A stretch of 64,000 nt of DNA, taken from assembly GCA_019634795.1 (NCBI GenBank), contig JAHCAR010000008.1, positions 98,577 to 162,576 on the forward strand. Direction: 5' to 3'. The notes under the pieces were generated by a model that saw only the letters and a program-made list of their open reading frames with translations, ran no database searches and was not told the DNA's origin. The translations under genes were made by a program, and so were the position numbers. How positions within the stretch are numbered: position 1 is the stretch's first letter; each line of letters begins with the position of its first letter. The stretch is from Dokdonella sp. (GTDB taxonomy: Bacteria; Pseudomonadota; Gammaproteobacteria; Xanthomonadales; Rhodanobacteraceae). Of the stretch, positions 30,477 through 39,522 are shown one piece after another.

Positions 30477-31226
30477 ATGACCTATTGTGTGGGGATCCAC
30501 GTCGACGGCGGCCTCGTGCTGGCGTCCGACACGCGCACCAGCGCCTCGTTCGACGATGTGCGCACGCACGGCAAGATGCACGTGTTCGAGAAGCCGGGTG
30601 AGTGCGTGTTCGTGCTGATGTCGGCCGGCAACCTGGCCACCACCCAGGCCGTGATCTCGACCCTGCGCCGCGACATCGAGAATCCCGAGGCACCGTTCAG
30701 CCTGTTCAAGGCCAAGCGCCTCTATGAGGTCTGCGATTATATCGGTCGCGTGCTGGTCGCCAACCAGGCCCATATCAGCGAGAAGGCCCAGCAGAACAGC
30801 GTCAGCGTCGAGGCCACGCTCATTCTTGGCGGCCAGATCGCCGGCGGCGAAGCGGCCGTGCGCCTGATCTACCCGCTCGGCAACTGGATCAGCGCCTCGC
30901 CCGAGACGCCATACCTGCAGATCGGCGAATCGAAATACGGCAAGCCGATCCTCGATCGCATCATCGATCGCGACACGACGCTGGAAGACGCCGCGCGCTG
31001 CGCCCTGGTCTCGCTCGACTCGACGATCCGTTCGAATGTTTCGGTCGGCCTGCCGATCGACCTCGCGATCATCCAGGACGGCGAATACCGCGTCAGCCAG
31101 AAGGTGCGCATCGACGAGGACACCGAGTTCTTCGCCGATATCCGCCAGGCCTGGGCCGAAAAGCTGGCCGAAGCCGTGCATACGCTGCCGCCGTTTCCGT
31201 GGGAAACCGCTACGAACAACGCCTGA
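30477..31226 (+). CDS. Anbu-type proteasome-like peptidase
   Basis: 249 aa. MTYCVGIHVDGGLVLASDTRTS begins with Met-Thr, so Thr becomes the N-terminal nucleophile after Met removal, and D/K of the Ntn-hydrolase set follow (SDTRTS, GKMHVF). IDRDTTLEDAARCALVSLDSTIRSNVSVGLP is typical of the Anbu/BPH branch, distinct from HslV. In many genomes Anbu is grouped with ATP-grasp, alpha-E and transglutaminase-like genes; none of those is here, so this is an orphan copy. Divergent from the MscS-like gene. Confidence 0.88.
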   Translation: MTYCVGIHVDGGLVLASDTRTSASFDDVRTHGKMHVFEKPGECVFVLMSAGNLATTQAVISTLRRDIENPEAPFSLFKAKRLYEVCDYIGRVLVANQAHISEKAQQNSVSVEATLILGGQIAGGEAAVRLIYPLGNWISASPETPYLQIGESKYGKPILDRIIDRDTTLEDAARCALVSLDSTIRSNVSVGLPIDLAIIQDGEYRVSQKVRIDEDTEFFADIRQAWAEKLAEAVHTLPPFPWETATNNA

Positions 31227-31332
31227 AGGCCACACAGAAGCCGGGGAATTCCACTCGGCTCTGCGCGTTGCGAGCTTTTCTTGCGAAGAAGAGCCGGATG
31301 CTCGCCTTGACGTCGCAGACCTCGCTCCGCCC

Positions 31333-31380
31333 GAACCCTCACCCGCCCCGTCGGGGCACCCTCTCCCGGGGGGAGAGGGA
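31333..31380. repeat. CT-rich intergenic repeat with two hairpins
   Basis: CGCCCCG/CGGGGC and CCCTCTCCC/GGGAGAGGG stems in tandem between the convergent Anbu and folB genes. Same family as the arms of 35129-35269. Confidence 0.7.
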
Positions 31381-31395
31381 AACAGCGCGCCGGCC

Positions 31396-31749
31396 TCAGC
31401 TTCGCGCGCGCTCGATCTGCACGCCGACCGATTTCGAGCCGCGTACCGCACCGGGCTTGGCCAGGCGCAACTTGACGTGGGACACCGAAAACTCGTCGAG
31501 GATGATCGCGGCGCAGCGCTCGGCCAGGGTCTCGACGAGTTGGAACTCGGATGCCTCGACGAACGCGATCAGGCGCTTGGACACGGCCTTGTAGTCGAGC
31601 GTGTCCTCGATGCGATCGGTCGCGGCCGGGCGCGTGTTGTCGAAACGCATTTCGATATCGAGGGCGACGGTCTGGCGGATCCGCCGTTCCCAGTCGTAGA
31701 TGCCGATGACGGTGTCGATGCGCAGGTCTTCGATGAAAACGATGTCCAC
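31396..31749 (-). CDS. folB: Dihydroneopterin aldolase
   Basis: 117 aa. IEDLRIDTVIGIYDWERRIRQ is the FolB signature and FVEASEFQLVETLAERCAAIIL carries the conserved VETLAE helix with catalytic residues; the C-terminal strand has LRLAKPGAVRGSKSVGVQIER. Retro-aldol cleavage of dihydroneopterin giving the FolK substrate. GTG start at 31749; no clear ribosome site. The 3' end abuts the CT-rich repeat. Confidence 0.93.
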   Translation of the reverse strand: MDIVFIEDLRIDTVIGIYDWERRIRQTVALDIEMRFDNTRPAATDRIEDTLDYKAVSKRLIAFVEASEFQLVETLAERCAAIILDEFSVSHVKLRLAKPGAVRGSKSVGVQIERARS

Positions 31750-31955
31750 GGTGGGCTCGAACCAGGGTGCCGTAAAAGTGGGATCCTAAACGAGATCGCA
31801 TCTCCCCGCCGGGTGCCGCAGCACTGCCGACACGTTCGCGTCGATGCACGCGCCAGTGCGCGCGATGCGGATTGGGCTTCGATGCCCTGCTCCGGGTAGA
31901 CTGCAGGCCGAGGCCCGCTGCTGCAACGGGTTCCCACGCCACGCAAGGATGCCGA

Positions 31956-33113
31956 ATGAATACCCAGCCCGAACGATGTGCCCGCCCTGCCACCCGCACT
32001 GCGCGTGCACGAAACCACTGGACACGCCTTCTCCTGTGCTTGTTCGCAACCTCGACGGCGTCGGCCTCGCAGTCGTGGATCCCGGCCGCGGACATGTCGC
32101 ACGAACGCCGCTTCGCGAGCGCGACGCTGCTGGATGACGGCACCGTGCTCGTGGCCGGCGGAGAGAATATCGACGGAGTTCTCTCGGCCAGCGAAATCTA
32201 CGCCCCGGCACTCGATGCCTGGCTTCCGGCCCCGGACATTCCGTGGGGACGGGTCAGCCACCATGCGATCGCGCTGGCGAACGGCGAGGTCATGATTCTG
32301 GGCGGCGTCTCGGCGCTGTCGCCCTCCCCACCTGCGTTGCCAGTGCTCGTCTACGATCCGGATGATGGCCAATGGCATGCATCGCCCGGCGCGCTCGCTC
32401 CGCGCACGCTCGATTCCGCGACCCTGCTCGACAACGGATCGGTGCTCCTCGTCGGAGGCTACGACGAGTCGCAGATCCCCGGCGCGACCCTGTTCGACCC
32501 GACGACCGGCAATTCGGTGAGCACGGCAGCGATGCAGATCCCACGCTTCGATCATGTCGCGCTGAAACTGACCGACGGTCGCGTGCTGGTCGCAGGAGGC
32601 TCGACGACGCCCGGGGCCGGCACCGCGACGGCCGCCTGCGAGGTGTACGATCCGGTTGCGAACACCTGGTCGCCGGTCGCCAGCCTGGCATTCGCCCGCC
32701 AGGCCGCCAACGCCATCCTGCTCGACGACGGCAAGGTGCTCGTTGCCGGAGGCGCCGTGGATGGATCCACCGTGCGCATGTCGGAAACCTACGATCCGAC
32801 CACGAATACCTGGACCGATTCGGGCGAGCTGAGTGTCGGCCGCTTCGTTCCGACGCTGACACGACTGCCCGATGGCAGGATTCTCGCCGTCGGTGGCGTC
32901 GGCGAGGCGGCGCCCGTGGCTTCCGCCGAGTTGTTCGATCAGGTCACGCGGCAGTGGTCCGCTGCGGGTCGGATGGCCGACCTGCGCTCGGGACATACCG
33001 CCATGCTGCTGCCGAACGGACGCGTCCTGGTGGCCGGCGGCAATGGCTTCAACTTCCTGCGCAGCGCCGAACTGTACGATCCGCAACGCATCTACGCCGA
33101 CGGATTCGAGTAG
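31956..33113 (+). CDS. Secreted Kelch-repeat beta-propeller protein with F/Y-A-D-G-F-E tail
   Basis: 385 aa. Signal segment ~22-38 ([16 protein letters not shown]). At least six Kelch repeats spaced ~50 aa, recognised by DG(T/R/K)VLVAGG and ...YDP.TNTW (e.g. [49 protein letters not shown]). The very C-terminus is QRIYADGFE, matching the tails of two other secreted proteins here. ATG at 31956 behind AAGGA. Role unknown; a propeller scaffold for binding is the usual inference. Confidence 0.85.
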   Translation: MNTQPERCARPATRTARARNHWTRLLLCLFATSTASASQSWIPAADMSHERRFASATLLDDGTVLVAGGENIDGVLSASEIYAPALDAWLPAPDIPWGRVSHHAIALANGEVMILGGVSALSPSPPALPVLVYDPDDGQWHASPGALAPRTLDSATLLDNGSVLLVGGYDESQIPGATLFDPTTGNSVSTAAMQIPRFDHVALKLTDGRVLVAGGSTTPGAGTATAACEVYDPVANTWSPVASLAFARQAANAILLDDGKVLVAGGAVDGSTVRMSETYDPTTNTWTDSGELSVGRFVPTLTRLPDGRILAVGGVGEAAPVASAELFDQVTRQWSAAGRMADLRSGHTAMLLPNGRVLVAGGNGFNFLRSAELYDPQRIYADGFE

Positions 33114-33120
33114 CTCCAAT

Positions 33121-33137
33121 CGCCGGGGTACCCGGCG
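33121..33137. terminator. Short perfect hairpin between convergent genes
   Basis: CGCCGGG-GTA-CCCGGCG between the Kelch gene and tsaD stops (27 nt apart). No T-run; shared bidirectional termination is plausible. Confidence 0.4.
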
Positions 33138-33141
33138 TCGA

Positions 33142-34179
33142 TCACACTGGCGCGAGGGCCTGCAGATCCCAGCGCGGAAACACGCGGATTTCGGCATCGT
33201 TGTGCTGGCCGGCCTCGAGACGGATCGCCCCGGCCAGGGCAATCATCGCGCCGTTGTCGGTGCAGAACTCCAGGCGCGGGAAGTAAGTGCGGAAACCATC
33301 GGCACTGCCGGCCGCGGCGAGTTGTGCGCGCAGGCGCCGGTTGGCGCCGACGCCGCCGGCCACCACCAGGCGCTTCGCGCCGGTCGCCTGCATCGCGCGC
33401 CGGCACTTGATCGCGAGGGTCTCGACGATGGCCTCCTCGAAATCTCGGGCGACCGCGGCACGCGTGGCCTCGCTGCCGTCGCTGCGCTGCCAGGCCAGCA
33501 GGACCTGGGTCTTGAGGCCCGAGAAGCTGAAATCGAGGCCGGGCCGATCGGTCATCGGCCGGGTGAAGCGGAATTGGCCCGGTTCGGCCGTTTCGGCCAG
33601 CCGGGCCAGGGCCGGGCCGCCCGGATAGGGCAGGCCCATCAGCTTGGCGGTCTTGTCGAAGGCTTCGCCGGCGGCGTCGTCGAGGGTGTCGCCGAGCAGG
33701 CGGTAGCGGCCGATTGCCTCGACTTCGATCAGCATCGAATGGCCGCCGGAAACGAGCAGGGCGACGAACGGCGGCTCGGGCGGGTCGTCCTCGAGCATCG
33801 GCGCGAGCAGGTGCCCCTCCATGTGGTGCACGCCGATGGCCGGGATTTCGAGGCCCCAGGCCAGCGAGCGGGCTGCCGCGGCGCCGACCAGCAGGGCGCC
33901 GACCAGGCCCGGACCGGCCGTGTAGGCGACCCCGCCGAGGTCGCTGACGGTCAGTCCGGCCTCGGCCAGGGTCTGGCGGATCAGCGGCAGCAGCTTGCGC
34001 ACATGGTCGCGCGAGGCCAGTTCGGGCACCACGCCGCCATATTCGGCGTGCAGCTCGACCTGGCTGTACAGGGCGTGGGCCAGCAGGCCGCGCTGGCGGT
34101 CGTAGACGGCCACCCCGGTTTCGTCGCAGGAGGTCTCGATGCCGAGCACCGGACCGGGTTTTGCAATGATCGATGCCAT
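33142..34179 (-). CDS. tsaD: tRNA N6-adenosine threonylcarbamoyltransferase TsaD
   Basis: 345 aa, normal length. [15 protein letters not shown] start, metal-binding H-x3-H in [21 protein letters not shown], and [18 protein letters not shown] fold. Final enzyme of t6A modification at A37 of ANN-decoding tRNAs. ATG at 34179; divergent from rpsU (60 bp apart), the conserved gammaproteobacterial arrangement around the macromolecular synthesis operon. Confidence 0.97.
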   Translation of the reverse strand: MASIIAKPGPVLGIETSCDETGVAVYDRQRGLLAHALYSQVELHAEYGGVVPELASRDHVRKLLPLIRQTLAEAGLTVSDLGGVAYTAGPGLVGALLVGAAAARSLAWGLEIPAIGVHHMEGHLLAPMLEDDPPEPPFVALLVSGGHSMLIEVEAIGRYRLLGDTLDDAAGEAFDKTAKLMGLPYPGGPALARLAETAEPGQFRFTRPMTDRPGLDFSFSGLKTQVLLAWQRSDGSEATRAAVARDFEEAIVETLAIKCRRAMQATGAKRLVVAGGVGANRRLRAQLAAAGSADGFRTYFPRLEFCTDNGAMIALAGAIRLEAGQHNDAEIRVFPRWDLQALAPV

Positions 34180-34239
34180 GAAATAGAATGCGCGGCTCGC
34201 CCGAGAGCCCGGGTTGTCGAGTTTAACAGCGGAGAGACT

Positions 34240-34455
34240 ATGCCAAGCGTCAAAGTTCGCGAGAACGAACCGTTCGAATTTGCCCTGCGCCGCTTCAAGC
34301 GCACCTGTGAGAAGGCCGGTGTGCTGGCCGAAGTGCGCAAGCGCGAGTTCTACGAAAAGCCGACCCAGGAACGCAAGCGCAAGCGCGCGGCTGCGGTCAA
34401 GCGCCACCTGCGCCGCGTTTCGCGCGACGTCACCAAGCGTCAACGCATGTATTGA
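34240..34455 (+). CDS. rpsU: 30S ribosomal protein S21
   Basis: 71 aa, highly basic. [38 protein letters not shown] and a KRKR-rich tail are diagnostic. ATG after GCGGAGAG. First gene of the rpsU-(yqeY)-dnaG macromolecular-synthesis cluster, followed by a hairpin terminator before yqeY. Confidence 0.98.
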   Translation: MPSVKVRENEPFEFALRRFKRTCEKAGVLAEVRKREFYEKPTQERKRKRAAAVKRHLRRVSRDVTKRQRMY

Positions 34456-34549
34456 TCGAACGGCTGCGCGATCGCTGCGGCGATCCGTGCGACCGATCGA
34501 TGCTGGTTCCGGCACCGCGCCGGGGCCGCGACATCCGGGCTGAATCTCT

Positions 34550-34590
34550 CGGCCGGCACTGCCCACGCAGCGCCGGCCGTTTGTGTTTGC
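34550..34590 (+). terminator. Rho-independent-type terminator after rpsU
   Basis: CGGCCGGC pairs with GCCGGCCG (34572-34579) around a 14-nt loop, followed by TTTGTGTTT. Probably sets S21 expression apart from yqeY/dnaG, as in other macromolecular-synthesis operons. Confidence 0.6.
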
Positions 34591-34664
34591 GGCGTTCCGA
34601 TCCGGCCCTGCCCCGGGCCTGAACCGTTCCGGGCAGCCATCCATCCACGACCACGAGGTGCACG

Positions 34665-35111
34665 ATGTCCGTTCTCAAGGCCCGCATTACCGACGACATG
34701 AAGGCCGCGATGCGCGCCGGCGAGAAGGATCGCCTCGGCGTGATCCGCCTGATCCTGGCCGCGCTCAAGCAGCGCGAAGTGGACGAGCGCATCGAACTCG
34801 ACGACGCCCAGGTACTCGGCATCCTCGAGAAGATGGTCAAGCAGCGCCGCGATTCGATCGAGCAGTACACGGCGGCCAACCGTGAGGACCTGGCCGCGGT
34901 CGAGCGCGCCGAAGTCGAGGTCATCCAGACCTACTTGCCGGCTCCGCTTTCGGCGGCCGAACTCGACGCCATCGTCGCCAAGGCCATCGCCGATTCCGGC
35001 GCCACCAGCGCGCGCGAGATGGGCAAGGTGATCGGCCTGGTCAAGCCGCAGGTCACCGGCCGCGCCGACATGGGCCAGGTGTCGGAGTTGATCAAGTCCC
35101 GACTCGCGTAG
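34665..35111 (+). CDS. GatB/YqeY domain-containing protein
   Basis: 148 aa. [34 protein letters not shown] split over ~1-34 and the C-terminal [18 protein letters not shown] are the YqeY signature. Resembles the tail of GatB, suggesting a tRNA or amidotransferase-related role; the exact function is not established. ATG after CGAGGTG. Normally followed by dnaG, but here by a repeat element and a dnaG fragment. Confidence 0.93.
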   Translation: MSVLKARITDDMKAAMRAGEKDRLGVIRLILAALKQREVDERIELDDAQVLGILEKMVKQRRDSIEQYTAANREDLAAVERAEVEVIQTYLPAPLSAAELDAIVAKAIADSGATSAREMGKVIGLVKPQVTGRADMGQVSELIKSRLA

Positions 35112-35128
35112 CGAGCCGGGATGGCGTT

Positions 35129-35269
35129 TCCTTCTCCCCTCGGGAGAAGGTGCCCGCAGGGCGGATGAGGGTACGTTTGTGCCTGACAACCCGACCTGCC
35201 TTGAATCTGCTCGCTCCGGCCGTACCCTCATCCGTCGCTTCGCGACACCTTCTCCCGAGGGGAGAAGGA
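35129..35269. repeat. ~140 bp element with long inverted terminal arms
   Basis: Left arm (35129-35175) begins TCCTTCTCCCCTCGGGAGAA; the right arm (~35222-35269) is its imperfect inverse, both ending in GGATGAGGGTAC-like sequence around a ~47 bp centre. Each arm is itself a hairpin (CTTCTCCC/GGGAGAAG). MITE-like. Related single arm at 31333-31380. Confidence 0.75.
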
Positions 35270-35283
35270 AAGGCGATCCCGGC

Positions 35284-35427
35284 CCCCGCTACACTAAGCC
35301 CATGGCCGGCCGCATTCCCGAACGCTTCATCGACGAGCTCCTGACCCGCATCGACATCGTCGACGTGATCCAGGAGCGCGTGACCCTGAAGAAGGCTGGC
35401 CGCGACTGGTCCGCGCGCTGCCCGTTC
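35284..35427 (+). repeat. Left copy of 144-bp direct repeat (dnaG 5' end)
   Basis: Matches 39379-39522 with two mismatches, both silent third-position changes within dnaG codons. Covers the last ~18 bp before dnaG and its first 42 codons. Similarity extends a few more bases upstream with an indel. Confidence 0.95.
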
Positions 35428-35436
35428 GACGGCTGA
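35302..35436 (+). pseudogene. dnaG: Truncated dnaG 5' fragment (44 codons)
   Basis: Encodes the DnaG N-terminus from MAGRIPERFIDELL to SARCPF, then diverges (D-G-stop) in the middle of the CHC2 zinc finger; only the first zinc ligand Cys remains. Same start and leader as intact dnaG 4,095 bp downstream. It could still be translated into a 44-residue peptide, but primase function is impossible. Created by the insertion or duplication that brought in the two following genes. Confidence 0.93.
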
Positions 35437-35563
35437 GCCGGGATCCCTGCCGAGGCCTGACAACCAGGCCGCGCATGCGCTGCTTGTAGGCTCTGCGGAT
35501 TGTTGATAGAAGCGGTAGTCGTCGTTCGCTCATCGCATTCTGTCGCGCACTTGGGGAGAAGTC

Positions 35564-37681
35564 ATGCCGATCTGTATCGAATCGATGCGCAGGCACCGCC
35601 CGACCGAGCCGACTGCTCGTTGCGTGTGGGCGATTGCAGCACTCATTCTGGCCTGCCTTCCGCTCGCAGTGCCCGCGAAATATATCGACCTTGGGCCGTC
35701 CTATCGCATCGATGACTGCGAAACTCCGCTGCGCGTGCATCTGCAGGGCCTCCCCGACGTCGAGGGTATCCCTCTCGCTGCCTCCGTGGCTGATTGCGGG
35801 AGTGGCCATTCGGTCAGGGTGGAACCACGCTACGACGATGATGACCTGACGACGCGCTGGACTCTTCATCGCGATCGCATGCCCCTGATCGCGCTGACTG
35901 TACGTGGCGGCAAGGTGGACGTAGACGTGACGCTGCGCGAAGTGGCACTGCCGCGGAACTATGCGGGGAGGGGTCTCGAGATAGGCAGCCGGGGTCAAGC
36001 GCTCAAGCGTGTTGGGCATTCCGATGGACCTGAGCTTCGGGTAGCGATCGAATTGCTGAAGGATGGTCCGTATGTGGGAATCGACGCCTCGAATATCGGG
36101 TTGAAACAGATCGCCGCAGATCTGTCGCGCATAAAACGGATCGAATTGCGCAGCCGTGACATCCTTGGCGACAAGCTTGCAACCATCAAGCTAGACATGG
36201 TTTCGCTTGGCGGCGCGCTGTCACTGCTCGCCGACGTAGCCGGGGTAGAAGTGCGTGGGGAAGGCGGTTCAGGGTTCGAGTTTGGCACGCCTTCGCATCA
36301 AGCTGAATTGAAGGAGTTGCGTGCGAAAGCCGATCGACTTTGGAACCGGAAAGATACCGCGACGCTCGAGAAGACCCTGCGACAGATAATTGCCGTCGCG
36401 GGGCATCCTGAACCAGGGCACCTGCGCAGCTCCGCCGTGGCCGAAATCGCTTGGCTGGCCGACTTGTTGCTGGGCAAGGCGAATGACGAGGCGGCAGACC
36501 TGATTCGCCAGCAGCTGAATGACATCGAGTACTTCAGCGGATCAGCCGACAGTCCAACCTACGCGTTGGCGCTGCTGGATCTGGCCAGGGTGCAGCGACT
36601 GCAGAACGACGCGAAATCTGCAGCGGCAACACTGGAACGCGCGCTGGCCATGCTGGAAAAAGAAGCGAATGCCGAGAGCCTGCCGGCCCGGATCGAGGTT
36701 CTGGGAACCCTGGCCACGATGGAAGTCGAGGCGGACGATGTATCCCGGACTTCCGCCCACTTGCAGGAAGCCTATTCGCTGCTGGACAGTTCCGATGCGA
36801 AATACTGGGAGCCGCAAAGGCTGCGCTCGGCCCGAGCCCGTGTCTCGACTGCCGCGCTGCTATTGGGCGTCACCTACGACAAGCAGCGCGACCATGCACG
36901 AGCCGAAGCGCACCTGGACCGGGCCCTTGCGCTGACTGGCTTGCTCAAGGGAGCAAACGATCCGTCCGCCGATGTCATTCGCGCAGAGATCGCAAGAAAT
37001 GCGCAGTTGCGAGGGGACACTCCTCGCGAGGTGGAGTCATATCAAGAGCTGATCCATGCATCCGAAGGCCGGCAGCAGCCGCTATCGGTCTACTTTGCAT
37101 TTGCATCGCTCAACCTGTGCCGGATCCGCGCGGAGCAAGATCATCTTGCGGACGCGATCGCACTGATGAAGCGGTTCGCCGGCCAACTCGGCAGCGCACT
37201 GGGACCGAGCAGCCCTGAACACCAGGCGGCACTGGGTGACCTTTCCCTGCTCTACCGGCTTGCCGGTGAAACAGCCTTGGCTAGACGGCTGGAAGGGGAA
37301 CTCGGTCAAGCGAGGCAAGGCGCAACCGCACCGGTGGCAATTGACGAAAGCCTGCGACGGCTACTCGGATCGAGGATCCTGCCCGGCTCACTCGAAATTC
37401 ACTACGCCGACCAGATCGCCGCGTTGGCCAGTTCCGGCAAGACGGACGAACTCGCTCACGCACGCGAGCGATATGCAGAGGTTCTGGCCGCAAACGGAAA
37501 GCCCGCATCGGCTATTGCGGAACTGGCGGCACTCTCGAAAGAGCGTCTGCACATTGGGAACGCGGACGACCGCGAAGTCCGCCGGCTGGAGAACAGGCTG
37601 GATGCTCTGTGCGGCCAGCTCGGCTCGGACGCTGGCGATGCGCAAACCCGCAACGTCTATTGCACGCACCGGGGAGGCTGA
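35564..37681 (+). CDS. Exported TPR-like protein of unknown function in the dnaG insertion
   Basis: 705 aa. Signal peptide ~17-38 (CVWAIAALILACLPLAVPA). A beta-rich domain (~40-155), then ~160-235 (IGLKQIAADLSRIKRIELR, LDMVSLGGALSLLADVAGVEV) resembling the STN/secretin N0 fold. Residues ~250-700 are helical repeats (ALALLDLARVQRLQ, ATLERALAMLEKEA, RARVSTAALLLGVTYDKQ, ALGDLSLLYRLAGE) of TPR type. ATG after GGGGAGAAG. Lower G+C and less biased codons than neighbours by reading. Overlaps the next gene by 44 nt if that start is right. I do not recognise a named family. Confidence 0.75.
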   Translation: MPICIESMRRHRPTEPTARCVWAIAALILACLPLAVPAKYIDLGPSYRIDDCETPLRVHLQGLPDVEGIPLAASVADCGSGHSVRVEPRYDDDDLTTRWTLHRDRMPLIALTVRGGKVDVDVTLREVALPRNYAGRGLEIGSRGQALKRVGHSDGPELRVAIELLKDGPYVGIDASNIGLKQIAADLSRIKRIELRSRDILGDKLATIKLDMVSLGGALSLLADVAGVEVRGEGGSGFEFGTPSHQAELKELRAKADRLWNRKDTATLEKTLRQIIAVAGHPEPGHLRSSAVAEIAWLADLLLGKANDEAADLIRQQLNDIEYFSGSADSPTYALALLDLARVQRLQNDAKSAAATLERALAMLEKEANAESLPARIEVLGTLATMEVEADDVSRTSAHLQEAYSLLDSSDAKYWEPQRLRSARARVSTAALLLGVTYDKQRDHARAEAHLDRALALTGLLKGANDPSADVIRAEIARNAQLRGDTPREVESYQELIHASEGRQQPLSVYFAFASLNLCRIRAEQDHLADAIALMKRFAGQLGSALGPSSPEHQAALGDLSLLYRLAGETALARRLEGELGQARQGATAPVAIDESLRRLLGSRILPGSLEIHYADQIAALASSGKTDELAHARERYAEVLAANGKPASAIAELAALSKERLHIGNADDREVRRLENRLDALCGQLGSDAGDAQTRNVYCTHRGG

Positions 37682-39155
37682 CATCAAGGCGCAGTCCATC
37701 CGTGCAACAGGTCGCCCGCTCTGGCGGCGGTTCCTGCGTGCGTTGGCATGGCTCCTGTTCATCGCAACGATGGCCGTGTTCGTCTTCGTGGCCTGGAACC
37801 GCATCGACGAGCCGCCGACCGAAGCGGCCAGACTACATGCAACGGAAACCCGGCGCATGGTCGCCGATTCCGACAACGCCTGGCTCGCCTTCGCGGGTCT
37901 CGGCGCAGCGCCAGGCGGGGACCCGATTGCCCTCGGGCGACGTCGGGTTGAAGCCTACCGTGCTCGATTCGAGCAATTTCCGGGCAGGCCAGCCGATGCG
38001 AACGAACAGGAACTCTTCACGGATGTGGTGACGGCAGTGAAGCCCGAAGCCGGAGCAGTGGACGGAGACGCACTTTGTCCTGAACGCGATACCGATTGCA
38101 TCGAGTGGGCGCACTCACACAGCAGGGTGCTGGTCCACCTGCGCAATGCAAATGCCGTCCTGCTACGGCGTTTCGAAGTCCTTTCACACCTGCCTGACTG
38201 GCAGATGCTGTATCCCGCATCCGCAGATGCACCCCGGTTGGACACCTTTATTCCGCGCCTTTACCTGAATCTGCTCGCGCTCGGCCTGGCCCCAGACGAA
38301 TCGACCACCGGGAGTCCGCGGGACGCCGCTGCTCTGGTGCGCCTCGCGGATACCGCCGAATTCTGGCGCCGCGTGCGCAGCCAGCCACAGGACCTGGACA
38401 CGATTCTCGAATCCGGTCGCCAACTCGAAACGGCCTACTGGATTTTCTCCGCATGGCTGGATCACGCCGACATCAAGCAGATCGAGGCGAATATGGAATC
38501 GGTCAACCGCGTGGTCCAGCCTTTGCCGACACCCGTCGACTGGAGCGTGGCCATGGCCGCTGAGTACCAGTCGTTTGCCCACACCATGGCCCAGGAATTG
38601 CCCGGACCGGTCGCCGCCCTGGGCCGTTGCGTTTCCGGAAGCGCCAAGGGCGGATGCTTACGCTACCTGGCGATGAATGCCACCTATCTGCCGCAGGCGA
38701 CCCTGAATCTCCGCGCCGGACAACTTGCCGCGATCCAGCAGATCCTGGAATCGTCCCCCACAGACCTCGCCCGCGTCGAGCAGGAAGCAGGCGCGGCCAT
38801 ACAGGCGACTTTTCCGTTACCCGATGACGGGTGGCTGCTCCTGCGTCAGACGAGCTACAACTTCTCTGGCCGCATTCTTGCGGCCATGGCGGTGCCGACC
38901 TTCGACTGGGGTCGGCGCGAGCATGATCGCGAGGCATTGCGGCGGCTGGTTGTGCTCAAGTGGGGAGCAAGGGCAGAGGGCGTGCATGCCGATGAAATGC
39001 CGCAATATCTGCGCGTCCTCGACAGCTCGTTCAACAATCCGCTCACCGGGCAGCCGTTCAATTGGGACCGCCAGCAGCACGTGCTGCATTTTTCTCCGTT
39101 GAGCGAGAACTACTGGAAGCGCAAGCGGGTCGAGGTGAGTTATACGGACCCGTGA
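37638..39155 (+). CDS. Single-pass membrane protein of unknown function in the dnaG insertion
   Basis: 505 aa from ATG 37638. One transmembrane helix near the N-terminus (~35-54, FLRALAWLLFIATMAVFVFVAW), then a large, mostly helical extracytoplasmic region with scattered Trp/Arg and four cysteines (LCPERDTDCIEW, GRCVSGSAKGGCLRYL). Ends with KRVEVSYTDP. No domain recognised. The start is inferred from an ATG inside the previous gene; there is no strong ribosome site and the frame is open further upstream. Overlap and same strand suggest coupled expression with the TPR-like protein, so the pair may form an envelope complex. Confidence 0.7.
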   Translation: MRKPATSIARTGEADIKAQSIRATGRPLWRRFLRALAWLLFIATMAVFVFVAWNRIDEPPTEAARLHATETRRMVADSDNAWLAFAGLGAAPGGDPIALGRRRVEAYRARFEQFPGRPADANEQELFTDVVTAVKPEAGAVDGDALCPERDTDCIEWAHSHSRVLVHLRNANAVLLRRFEVLSHLPDWQMLYPASADAPRLDTFIPRLYLNLLALGLAPDESTTGSPRDAAALVRLADTAEFWRRVRSQPQDLDTILESGRQLETAYWIFSAWLDHADIKQIEANMESVNRVVQPLPTPVDWSVAMAAEYQSFAHTMAQELPGPVAALGRCVSGSAKGGCLRYLAMNATYLPQATLNLRAGQLAAIQQILESSPTDLARVEQEAGAAIQATFPLPDDGWLLLRQTSYNFSGRILAAMAVPTFDWGRREHDREALRRLVVLKWGARAEGVHADEMPQYLRVLDSSFNNPLTGQPFNWDRQQHVLHFSPLSENYWKRKRVEVSYTDP

Positions 39156-39378
39156 GGCCGGGCGACCGTTCAGCTGCGGGTGATGGGCATCGATCCGGAA
39201 CCAGGCCGCCCCGCGCCGCATGCCCCTCGAGGAAGACATATCAGCGGGGCGAAGCCGCACACGTTATGACCAGTCGCCTTGCGGGCCCGGCGCGTCGAGC
39301 CGTCGGGCTCGGGATTGAGATCCAGGATTCCTTTCGCACGAGCGGATCCCGCACCGATTCCGGATTCCCCATCCCCGG

Positions 39379-39522
39379 CCCCGCTACACTAAGCCCATGG
39401 CCGGCCGCATTCCCGAACGCTTCATCGACGAGCTCCTGACCCGCATCGACATCGTCGACGTGATCCAGGAGCGCGTGACCCTGAAGAAGGCCGGCCGCGA
39501 CTGGTCGGCGCGCTGCCCGTTC
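39379..39522 (+). repeat. Right copy of 144-bp direct repeat (dnaG 5' end)
   Basis: Start of the intact dnaG gene plus ~18 bp upstream; partner of 35284-35427 (offset 4,095 bp). Both copies carry TACACT eight bases before the ATG, a possible -10 box that would give a near-leaderless transcript. Confidence 0.95.
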
